This document shows positions 54,843 to 64,000 of a stretch of DNA of 64,000 nucleotides, in pieces. Origin of the DNA: Orientallactaga sibirica (Eukaryota > Chordata > Mammalia > Rodentia > Dipodidae); the NCBI GenBank assembly GCA_036365145.1, contig JAEOAD010000040.1:11410501-11474500 (forward strand), in the 5' to 3' direction. Under the pieces are notes generated by a model. It made no database searches. It had not been told where the DNA came from and saw only the letters and a program-made list of their open reading frames with translations. A program made the position numbers and the translations under genes. Position 1 is the stretch's first letter; each line of letters starts with the position of its first letter.

Positions 54843-55933
54843 CCTAAATCTTGCTAATAGCAGGATCATGTAGAGGTGAATTTGACTTTATCCTCTAAGT
54901 TTCTTAATGTGTTTGGGCTGGGGACACGGAATTTGCATTTTTGACATAGATTTTCACACGGGTGCATGTGCCCCACAGTTTTCAGTAATGACAAAGGTGT
55001 TCTTATCCTGCTTTATACAGAAGCCACTTTCGCTGACATATTAGTAACTTGGGAAAGTTAAATTTTTCAGGTAACTCAAACCTTCATGATTTTACTTTTT
55101 TCAACCAAACTATAGGAGCAAGAAAGTTTCAGTCATATTTTATTTAAATAAAATGGGATCTAAAGATAGGCAGTAATCTTAGGGCTGAAATAAATGTAAT
55201 AGCACTTGAGTGCAATTATTTAATGTGCCGATTTCTGCCTGAGAGACTATATTTCAAAGTGTAATAGAAGTCCCTATAAAACTCAATTTACCACTTGTGT
55301 ATCTATATCTCCTCAACATGTATTTTATTTTAAAAGCAGAATAAAGACTCATGACCAGAAAATTGAGCTAAAATTGTATATTAAGAATGTATGATTTTTT
55401 TTAAATCTTAATTTTACTGTTCCTTAACTTAAATTCCAAATTACTTTCAAAAGCATCCATTACTATTCCTTTATGCAATGCTTCATTTAACACACCAAGT
55501 TTTGGAAGAAAGTGTAGGAGCACTTTACCTGAAGCTATTATGCAAGAGTACCAGGACAACCTTAGCCAAACTTCACAATACTAAAGCACAAAGAGTTGGA
55601 CATGGCAGGAAAGAGAATTTTTTTCTCCATTCAAAATGTTATATTTATCTGTGAAGCCATTCTCTACGTCCCAACTGTACTTGTGTTAACTTAGAAGCTC
55701 CATATATGTTATTCTACAACAATCTGTAGACCGTTTGATAAAAGTGTTAAAATGACAGAAAGACAGCTTGAAGCACTGTTTACCATGCTATTAGGAATCG
55801 TACAGTCCTAGCCAGCCTGGATCTAGTAGGTCATGAGTAGGTCACATGTTTGAGGTTGCTTGAGCCCAAAGGATTCTTCTCTTTTGAAAAAGAATCTCAA
55901 ACTCTGACTGAAGTCCAAATGTGTTTATTTTTA
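54843..55933. other. No recognisable gene or repeat
   Basis: 1.1 kb of AT-rich unassigned DNA without notable ORFs. Confidence 0.45.
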
Positions 55934-56050
55934 AGCTGGGTGTGGTGGCTCATGCCTGTAATCACAGCACTTGTGAGGCAGAGACCAGAGGACTGCTGTG
56001 AGTTCAAAGGCCAGTCTTGACATCAGAGTGAGACTTTGTCTCAAAGAAGT
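55934..56050 (+). mobile_element. Old B1-like SINE
   Basis: GCTGGGTGTGGTGGCTCATG, GTAATCACAGCACTTGTGAG and GTGAGACTTTGTCTCAAAG mark a diverged 7SL-derived monomer. It lacks the GTGAATTCCAGGTCAGCC block of the younger B1 copies. Confidence 0.75.
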
Positions 56051-56857
56051 GTTTATTTCTAAATATGTCTATGTCTAAATTTTATTTCCTAAAACATTTA
56101 AAGTGATAGGTCTGATTAAAGTTGAAGAAAGTGAGTTTGCAGATTTTTTGTTTCTGAAGTTAGGTACTTCATAGTCCCAGGAAATGGTTCGTAGTGTCTA
56201 TTTTCTAGTATTTTATCATTCCTACTATAATTGTGAAAACATACATTTTTATTGGTTCCTAAACATTCTCCACTGATTTGATACACAATATAATTCCAGG
56301 AAGATAGGAAAAGCACTTGAGAAGGTGGAATCATCATTTCAAGTGCTCTTTCAAGAAAAGTGAATTAAATATGTGAAGGTTGAGAAATGTTTCTGGGTCC
56401 ATAACATTTTTATCATGCAAACATCTATTATCGGGATAAAACACGTATCTGAACTCCATGTGCTGAGTGAGCCACAGGGTTTGGCCAACTGGATTCCACA
56501 TACTGTTATAGCTGAGATGAGAGGCTTTGGGTTCCCAAACATCCTATCATCCTATGCTTCCTGGAAAAAGGAGCTAATTTCATATCAACTCAACAGAACT
56601 TGAATATATATATATATAATGTATGCAGTCTATGTGCTTTGGCATGGGAATGGTTTCAAAAGAAGCTGGAGCCTGAAGTCATATTTTCACATTTGTGAGG
56701 GATTCAAGATTTATTATGTCTTGAATGCCAAGATTTATCTCTCAAATGTCAAATGTTTCATGAAGGAGTCTCTATTTTGATAGGGATCAAATTTATTATT
56801 TCTTCTCATGTAGCTGTCATTGAATATTTCCAGTTTAAACTTAAAAAGGAGAGAGGG
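56051..56857. other. No recognisable gene or repeat
   Basis: Unassigned DNA. Short ORFs (63-76 codons) on opposite strands at 56116-56603 have no domain; a (TA)n run lies at 56605-56618. Confidence 0.45.
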
Positions 56858-57060
56858 TTGGGCTGGAGGGATGGCTTAGCAGATAAGGCATTTGCCTGCA
56901 AAGCCAAAGGACCCAGGTTCTATTCCACAGGACCCATGTTAGCCAGATGCACAAGGGGACACACACATCTGGAATTCATTTTCAGTGGCTGGAGACCCTG
57001 GCATGCCCATTCTCTCTCTCTCTCTCTTTCTGTTAAAAAATAAATAAATAAAAATGTAAT
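56858..57060 (+). mobile_element. Dip-like SINE
   Basis: Complete plus-strand copy (GGGCTGGAGGGATGGCTTAG to TAAATAAATAAAAATG). The 96-codon ORF that runs into it is spurious. Confidence 0.93.
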
Positions 57061-57219
57061 ATTTAAAATAAATCAAGGGGGTTAATTTAAAGCTTTCTGT
57101 ACCCTTCTTTTTTTTGCATCAGTATATTTCAGAAGGTCAAATTCTTCATGTAATTATTTTTCTCAGTGAATAGTAACTTAGCCAAAGAGGATTAAGCCAT
57201 GAATAACACAAGTATGCAC

Positions 57220-57275
57220 GCATGTGCACGCACACACATACACACACACACATGCATCCTCACACAAACACACAC
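57220..57275. repeat. Interrupted (CA)n microsatellite
   Basis: CACACACATACACACACACA and similar units with CATG/TCCT interruptions. Confidence 0.9.
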
Positions 57276-57489
57276 AGGTTTTGATTTTTGTTTTACAGAA
57301 TTAAGATGGGGGAGTATTTATTGAAATTATATAGCTATTTTGTTCTTGCTGAAAGGAATAGAATATGACCACCTATACCTATGCAAAAAATCTCTCTCTC
57401 TCTCATGTACATATGCACACGTCATCACTCAAAGAGAAGCTGGTAAGAAAAGAAATGAAAGAAGCTGATTATATGTAGTAGAACTAAGT

Positions 57490-57622
57490 TTTAAAAAAAT
57501 ATTTTACTTTTATTTACTTAATTATTTATTAGAGAGAGAAAGAGAGAGAGAGAGAGAAAGCAGTAGATAGAGAGAGAAAGAATGGGAGCACTGGTGCCTC
57601 CAGCCACTGCAGACGAACTTCA
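57490..57622 (-). mobile_element. Dip-like SINE, head lost
   Basis: TTTATTTACTTAATTATTTA, a GA-rich tract, AATGGGAGCACTGGTGCC and CCAGCCACTGCAGACGAAC identify a minus-strand copy that stops at about GAACTTCAGA. No target duplication is apparent. Confidence 0.75.
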
Positions 57623-57625
57623 GAG

Positions 57626-59289
57626 GCTACATTCTAGACGAGGCAGAGGAATTTCATTTATAAGAAGTGACAACAATTCTCATCAGTGCTAAGAGATCTG
57701 ATTTGATGGCATGTGTATTTGGAAATATTCCTAAATAAAAAGGACATGTGCAAGTTGGAAAGATTAATTCAGGTGAAAATCTTATAGTGCTGTGACAAAA
57801 TGTGTATAAATACCAATACATTTACTTCTCTAGCATCTGGAAGTGTTTTCCTTCCCCCAGCCTTCTGCCTGACTTAAGGTATCTGTTTGACATAGCATTA
57901 AAATTAAAGTTATAAAATTTTATTATTCTTGAAATAATTATGCTTTCAAAACTCATCATGAGGCATTTTGGTAAATTACTACTGGCAGATTAAAAGAAAA
58001 AAAATGTCAGAATTTCTTTGTAAAGAATTTCAAGGAGCTAAACTAATGATAATAATAATCAACACCAACAAAACAATAATGATACATAAAGTCTGTCAAA
58101 GGATAGGATCAGAGCAGAACAAAGTGACAAATTGAATACATGTTCATGGTTATTTAAAGACTTTTCTATAATTTACAGATGATACTATTAAGTAGTTAAG
58201 AAAATTTGCCACATCACTTCAGTTACTGAGATGAGAAGCTCAAAGGTGAACTTACACATTTAACAAGATAGTTGAAAGGATTCAAAGGGAACTAACAAAG
58301 ACAGAAATGACAATACGATAGCAATCAATAAACCAACTAATAGAGTTGCAGCTATTGAAAAGGGCTCGTTGGAAAGCAGAAATCATCAGGTATGATTAGA
58401 CAAAAGCTTTATTTACTCAGAGGACTAGCCATCAGGATATGTGCAGATGCAAAATGAAAGGGAGAGGTCGACAGAAATTATGAGTAGGAGCTGAATGAAG
58501 CAAAACTGAGTTCACACCATGGTGGTTAGTAGAGTACAGGGATAGATCAAGGAAAACAGGTAAGTTTACTCATTGAAGACATGAATGAGACATCTGTAAC
58601 AATCCAGACCCTAAGGCAACTTGAAAGTGGAAAAGGTTAGGAAGTTCCTCACCAAGGAACTTCAGCATAATCACTTGTTCAGTTGTTTTACAGGGTTGTA
58701 TAACTGGAGTACTTTGTATGGACTATGGCCTGAACATTCCACCCAGAAGAATTTCTGTTTAGAAGGAAAATAGACAAGGGACTGCATTAACCCACTTCTT
58801 ACCATTATCTTCATTTCTTATTCATTTGCTCTTTTCTTTCAAGGGTTCTGCTAATTTAGTGTTTCCAGGGTTTTTTAGTCTCATAAGTAGATCTTGTGAG
58901 TTTGCTGAATAGATCATTTATGTGAATTAGGGTCTCCCTTTCATCATACATACATATGGCAACAGTACAGTCCCTGAGAGTTTACCATCTAGTATATAAA
59001 AGTGGAAGAACTTCTGCCATATTGACTAATCTAAATTAATTGCATATGTTTTCTTCAACATAAGTGCAGTCAGTTTTAAAAGGTGGAGTCATGGTACATG
59101 GTACCTAAGCATCATCATTCAACCTTAATGCAATAAAACATTGATCTAATGGTCACTTAATATTTTATCAAATATAATCAAATGTTCAAATTAATGTGAG
59201 GAAATGAAGTAGTCTATATTGATGTGAAAGTACAAAACAAGTAGGTTAGTTAAAAAGATTTGCAATGTTTTATGAGATTGGGGAACAAC
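57626..59289. other. No recognisable gene or repeat
   Basis: 1.7 kb of unassigned AT-rich DNA; no ORF of note. Confidence 0.45.
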
Positions 59290-59700
59290 TGTAACTTTGA
59301 CATACTGCTAACAAAAATTCAAAGTGCAGTGGACATATTGAAAATATTTACTTGGAAATTCATGATAGAATGGGTAGTACATCTTACTACAAGCCACAGA
59401 AATACCATTTCTAAATATTTCCCTTAAATATAAACAAATGAGTCCACACAGAGACTGTACACATGGAATAGAAGTAGAGTGTCATATGACAAACGTCTTC
59501 AGATGCACACCAAGAGATGAATGGATGAGCAAATGCTGATATCACTGTGTAATTGAATCATGCCTAACAAGGAAAGGAGCAAGCAACTGATCAATGCAAC
59601 CAACATGGAGAAGTCTTTAAAAACATAATAAAGGAAGCCAGACACAAAGTAAATTTCTACCCATTCAAGATGTTTCTATTTGTATTGTAATTTTTAACAT
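59290..59700 (+). mobile_element. Old L1 3' end
   Basis: GCACACCAAGAGATGAATGG, ATGAGCAAATGCTGATATCA, CAACCAACATGGAGAAGTCT and AAGGAAGCCAGACACAAAGT follow the order of the ORF2 3' end and 3' UTR of old mammalian L1s. Strongly diverged; no ORF. Confidence 0.6.
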
Positions 59701-60370
59701 ATATTATATATGGAGCTACATCTTTTCAAATAGTCAAAGATTGTTCAGATGCTTTGTTGTGGATAATTGCTTGCATGGTTCTATTTTTTTCTCAAATTTG
59801 TACATAAGTGCTTCTATGAAAGCAGGTGCTCAGTCTTGTGGAATGTTTCTTGCAGGATTAAAAAAATCATGTTCTGTACTCAGCAGTCATTGAATGAAAT
59901 ATTATGCAAATGCAAAGTTGATCAAACGACTTTATGTCAGTAATTTTTTCTATGTGATTACTCATTTGAGGTTGTGGTAGACAGTGTAGAGTTGAAGTCT
60001 TTAGTCTAATTGAATGTTTGTTCAATTCTCTTTTAATACTTCTCTATATTTATTTCATGGATTTTAAATTTTTCTTACCATTTGCCCTTGTACTTAGGAA
60101 TATTCTGACTTCTTGATAAATTTTAGCCTTTTCCTTACACACATACACACACACACATACACACACATATTCCTAGAAATACTCTGTCCTAAGTTCTGTT
60201 GTCTGATATTATTATAACCACTTCAGCTTTATTTGATAGCATATGTATATATAGTTCAGCTTTTCACTTTTAACCAATTTGTATCATTATGTGTAATACA
60301 TTTAACATGAGTTTTAGGTAAGCAGCAGAGAGCTGGAATTTGCTTTTGTATTTACTCTGACACTCCTTTG

Positions 60371-60627
60371 CATTTTTTTTTTTTTTTGAGAGAGAGACAG
60401 AGAGAGAGGGAGAGGAAGACAGAGATGGGCGCGCCAGTAGCCTCTCAGCTGCTGAGAACGAAATCCAGATGTGTGTGCCCTCTTGTGGTCAAGTGCGGCA
60501 TTGAGCCCTTGCGTCACTTTGCATCTGGCTAAACGTGGCACCTGGAGATTAGAACCGCTGGAGATTGGAACGGGCGTTCTTAGGCTTAGGAGGCAGGCGC
60601 CTTAACCGCTAAACCATCTCTCCAGCC
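60371..60627 (-). mobile_element. Long-form Dip-like SINE
   Basis: Second well-preserved long copy. It has the extra block (GGTCAAGTGCGGCATTGAG, CCCTTGCGTCACTTTGC on the plus strand) and the 16-bp tandem duplication CTGGAGATTAGAACCG / CTGGAGATTGGAACGG (60542-60557, 60558-60573). Target duplication CTCCTTTG at 60363-60370 and 60628-60635. It retains several CpG sites, suggesting a young copy. Confidence 0.93.
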
Positions 60628-61669
60628 CTCCTTTGTCTTTTTAATTTATATACATTGATCTTTGCATTTATGTACCTTATACACAGGCATGATGATAGTA
60701 CTTAATTTCTATTTTTCTGTCTAATTTTTATTCTCTTTTTCCTGTACTAAGGGATTTTAAAATTCATTCTTTTTCATATCTATTTTGGGTGGTTGACTAT
60801 ATTTATTTAGAGATTTTTTTGAGTCTTTTTATATTTTCTTCTAATGATACAGTGAAAGCAACCACTTTTGCTTGTAATCTTATGCTGTTGTGTATGTGTT
60901 ACTTCTATTCATAATTTGGTGCTGACAGACATTTTGTAACATACCATCAATTATCAGATGAACAAAATACCATTAGTATTTATCCTTACCGTTACTTCTG
61001 GTTCTCATCATTTCTTTGTGCATATCCAATTTCCTGTCTGGTGTTATTTGTCAGTTGCTTAAAGTATTTTTAAGATTTCTTGTAATGCCATGCTTTCAGA
61101 GATAAGTTCTGTTTGCTCATTCGGTGTTTAAAAACCATATTTTGCCTTCACCTTTAAAGCACATTTTATTTTGAGATAAAATTTACACTGGTAGTTTTTT
61201 TTTCTTTTAATAATTTATACATATAAGTAAATATATTGTGCCTTAGCTAAATACTGAAAGTTAGCATCTCTCTCACTCTCTTTCTCTCACACACATACAC
61301 ACGTCTTTCTCAATTGCTGCTTTTAAGATTTTTCTTTTTTACCATCAGGCTTCAGCTTTTTCAAACCAGAGGATTGCAGTTTTCATTGAATTTGATATTG
61401 CAGAAGTTATTTCTTCAACATTCCTTCTACTTAACTCACTGCTTTATATTTTCTGAGACTCTATTCACACATTACATTGATATTGTGCCACAAGAGACAG
61501 GTAAGTGGATGGATTACTGAGGTTTTCAATTGTTTTACCCTGTGAGCCTTAGTTTGAATAGTTTCATTGCTATTTTTTCAAGGTCACTCATCTTTTCCTC
61601 TGTTAAGTCTGATTTGGTGATAATTTATTTCATTAAAACTTTATGCTTAAATGTTATACTTTATCCTAC

Positions 61670-61674
<5 letters not shown>

Positions 61675-61718
<44 letters not shown>
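61675..61718. repeat. (TG)n microsatellite
   Basis: About 22 pure TG units immediately left of a minus-strand SINE. Cys/Val repeat ORFs here are artefacts. Confidence 0.97.
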
Positions 61719-61720
<2 letters not shown>

Positions 61721-61721
61721 A

Positions 61722-61935
61722 TTTGACTTATTTATTATTTATTTTCAAGCAAAGAGAGACACAGAGAGGGAGAGAAAGAGACAGAACAGCATGCCAGAGC
61801 CTTTCGCCATTGCATACAAACACCAGACGCATGTGCCACCTTGTGCATCGGCATGACGTGGGTTTTAGGAAATCAAACTTGGGTCTTTAGACTTTGCAGG
61901 CAAGTGTCTTTAACCACTGAGAAATCTCTTCAGCC
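61722..61935 (-). mobile_element. Dip-like SINE
   Basis: Minus-strand copy, somewhat diverged (TTTCGCCATTGCATACAAAC; head ACTGAGAAATCTCTTCAGCC). Confidence 0.9.
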
Positions 61936-61954
61936 CTCACCTTTATATTTTTAA

Positions 61955-62180
61955 AATATTTTATTTATTCATTTATTTATTTGAGGGAGAGAGAGAGATA
62001 CAGAAATAGCCAGAGAGAGAAAGAGGGAGAATGGACATGTCAGGGCCTCCAGCCACTGCAAACCAACTCCAGATGCGTGTGCCCCCTTGTGCATCTGGCT
62101 TATGTGGGTCCTGGGGAGTTGAACCTGGGTCCTTTAGCTTTTCAGGCAAGCACCTTAACTGCTAAGCCATCCCTCCAGCC
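61955..62180 (-). mobile_element. Dip-like SINE
   Basis: Complete minus-strand copy close to consensus. Target duplications CTCACCTTTATATTTTTAA (61936-61954) and CTCATGTTTATATTTTTAA (62181-62199). Confidence 0.96.
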
Positions 62181-62211
62181 CTCATGTTTATATTTTTAAT
62201 AGTTTCTTTTT

Positions 62212-62396
62212 GTTGTTGTTGTTGTTTTGTTTTGTTTTGTTTTGTTTTATTTTGTTTTGTGAGGTAGGGTCTTGCTCTAGCCCAGGCTGACCTGGAATTC
62301 ACTCTGTAATCTCAGGGTGGCCTTGAACTTGTGGCGATCCTCCTACCACTGCCTCTCGAGTGCTGGGATTAAAGGTGTGTGCCACCATGCCCGGCT
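62212..62396 (-). mobile_element. B1 SINE
   Basis: Full-length minus-strand B1 with a (GTT)n/(TTTTG)n tail. Target duplications TTTTAATAGTTTCTTTTT (62194-62211) and TTTTAATGGCTTCTTTTT (62397-62414). Its left duplication overlaps the right duplication of the preceding SINE. Confidence 0.96.
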
Positions 62397-63020
62397 TTTT
62401 AATGGCTTCTTTTTGGTTCTTATCCACTTTGTGTTTTCTCTCATATGTCTAGGCACCTTTATAAGGTTTATAATATGGGTTAAAGTCCTTAGTATATCAC
62501 TTCTGTTTCTGCTCCTTTATTTTCTGTTCACCAGTCACAAATTCCAGCTTCTTCATAGAACCTGTAAGCTTTTATTAGGTTGTGGATATTGTAAATTTTC
62601 CATTGTTCGGTACTGCAGTTTGCTGTATTCCTTTAGTCATGCCATAAGATGCTGAATTCAGTTCTCAATTGTCTCTGTAAGGCTTGTTAACTTTTTAGGG
62701 CACATTTAGAACAGCCTTCATGTATGTCTAATTTAACTATATTTAAGAGGATATATTTCAGAAAACATAATTATTAGAAACATTGATGTCTCCACTCTAG
62801 ATGATAAAAATTATGAACCCTCCTATTTTGTTTGTGCACATCAGGGATTATTTGACCCATTTAAGTATTTGCTTGGTGTTTAACTCCTTGGTTCATAGAA
62901 TTTAAAAGTATCCATATCCATACACCAGTGCTCAGCAAATGGTCGACCCCAGGGTCTCTGTCTCTAAGTAAGTGTCTCCTTCACACTGGTGCCTTGAACT
63001 CACAACTTTTGTTTCTAATT

Positions 63021-63064
63021 TTTTTGTTTATTTTTATTTATTTGAGAGCAACAGACAGAGAAAG

Positions 63065-63102
<38 letters not shown>

Positions 63103-63255
63103 GGTGCACCAGCACCTCCCGCCACTGCAAAGGAACTTCAGATGCATGCACCACCTTATGCATCTGGCTTACATGGGTACTGGGGAATTGAGTCTCGAAC
63201 CGTGGACCTTACACTTCACAGGCAAACACTTAACCACTAAGCCATCTCTCTAGCC
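63021..63255 (-). mobile_element. Dip-like SINE
   Basis: Complete minus-strand copy (TTTATTTTTATTTATTTGAG to AAGCCATCTCTCTAGCC). It shares GAGAGCAACAGACAGA with 51298-51547, so the two may belong to one subgroup. Confidence 0.94.
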
Positions 63256-63620
63256 TCTTTTAACTGTCCACCACTTTGCTCCATAATGCATTGCTGCCTT
63301 TCCAGATCTACAACTAGGAAGCAGTACCTGGCTACTCAGCTTGAGCCATCAGAAGTTGTGCCTCATTAGTGGTTCTTTGTCAGGGAATGTCAGATCTTTA
63401 TCTCCTGTTTCCTAGTGGTTTCAAGCTATGGTTTTTATGAATTTTGTCCAACATTTTGGTGTTTTGAATGTGTGGAAAGAAGTATTGACTGTAGGTTTTC
63501 CTTAGCAGAACTAGTTAGTATTCTTTCTCGAGGTTTCATAAGCATCAGTTGTTCATTATTTTATTGCCATTCCAGAGTAAAACTTATTCCTAATGTGGGA
63601 ACTTAAAAAAACCCTTATTA

Positions 63621-64000
63621 TTTTTCCCACAATTGTATATGTAGGAATTTGTGGTAGTATTGCTGGACAGACAAGATGTCGTCTGAGTGTCATACGGCAT
63701 GCAGATGGTGCTCTTGTCAGCTGCCACTATGGTATGACGCTCTTGGAAGTGACCACCACTTTGCATTAAATCTGGTTTCCCTCATGGAGAATAACCAAGT
63801 GAAATAAGCATATGCATTATGTATTTAAAGGATCTGGATTTGAATGCTATAGATCATTGTGAAACAAGTTATAGTTGAAAGAGAAAGAAATATAAGCCAA
63901 TCCTTGCTCAAAGGAAGGGGACACTGACCCATCTCACAATGAAAGGTATGTCAAAAAAGTCACAGTCATTAAAGAAAAAAAAAAAAAAAAAAAAAGCATC
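63621..64000. other. Unassigned end of window with A tract
   Basis: No gene or repeat recognised. A run of 21 A residues at about 63974-63995 lies at the edge; it may be the tail of an element whose body I cannot identify. Confidence 0.4.

Larger units (their letters stand above)
59745..63620 (-). mobile_element. Old L1 5' part, antisense, with five SINE insertions
   Basis: Plus-strand landmarks run backwards through L1: GTTGTCTGATATTATTATAACC, GCTTTTCACTTTTAACC, TTTTGCCTTCACCTTTAAAG, GCTGCTTTTAAGATTTTTC, AATAGTTTCATTGCTATTTT, CAAGGTCACTCATCTTTTCC, then 62400-63600 towards the 5' UTR (GGTTGTGGATATTGTAAATT). No intact ORF remains. Younger SINEs interrupt it at 60371, 61722, 61955, 62212 and 63021. 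ORFs inside (63-112 codons) are not functional. Confidence 0.6.

Noticed and set aside
1..64000. A new multi-gene biological system
   Set aside because: No cluster of coding genes is present on either strand. The organised signals are retrotransposons, microsatellites and possible conserved non-coding DNA.

Overview
The window looks like gene-poor, AT-rich euchromatin from a rodent nuclear genome, most likely a dipodoid rodent (jerboa, jumping mouse or birch mouse; Jaculus is my best guess). The reasons are the two dominant SINEs. One is a roughly 200-bp tRNA-derived element that starts GGCTGGAGAGATGGCTTAG, ends in a long CT-rich tract plus AATAAA repeats, and is present in about 40 copies. 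It fits what I know of the Dip family (B2 superfamily) of dipodoids better than murid B2. The other is a 7SL-derived B1 of a slightly non-murid type, in about a dozen copies. No prokaryotic, plasmid or phage features are present.

I find no supportable protein-coding exon, rRNA, functional tRNA or CRISPR array. Nearly every ORF longer than 60 codons lies on a SINE, an LTR or a microsatellite, or in unrelated AT-rich DNA with no recognisable domain. The segment could be intergenic or lie inside a very long intron; the sequence does not decide which.

Layout. 1-10 kb: L1 3' UTR pieces, scattered Dip SINEs, one B1 and several microsatellites. 10-16 kb: an L1 3' UTR fragment, a cluster of MaLR-type LTRs and SINEs, and a paired B1-Dip insertion at one target. 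16-24 kb: mostly unassigned DNA with an old A-tailed repeat, B3-like composite SINEs and four B1s. 24-31 kb: unassigned AT-rich DNA, a Dip SINE split by a MaLR LTR, and old LTR fragments. 31-37 kb: the most repeat-dense part, with a MaLR internal end plus LTR, an L1 with an inverted 5' part, four more LTRs and several SINEs. 37-44 kb: largely unassigned DNA, one short L1 insertion with clean target duplications and a 37-bp A tract. 44-47 kb: a decayed L1 5' UTR/ORF1 region. 47-59 kb: SINEs, two adjacent LTRs and unassigned DNA. 59-64 kb: decayed L1 copies in both orientations; the antisense one (59.7-63.6 kb) has served as a landing site for five younger SINEs.

The parts do not form a gene pathway; the value of the window is as a record of retrotransposition. 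The most useful signals are a longer Dip-like SINE subfamily carrying an extra internal block and, in two of three copies, a 16-bp tandem duplication over the B-box region; an LTR inserted into a Dip SINE that gives a relative date; an L1 with a textbook 5' inversion; and a 5'-truncated SINE that still has target duplications. Repeat family names come from remembered similarity, not a database search. Insertion boundaries are firm where target duplications are quoted and approximate elsewhere.
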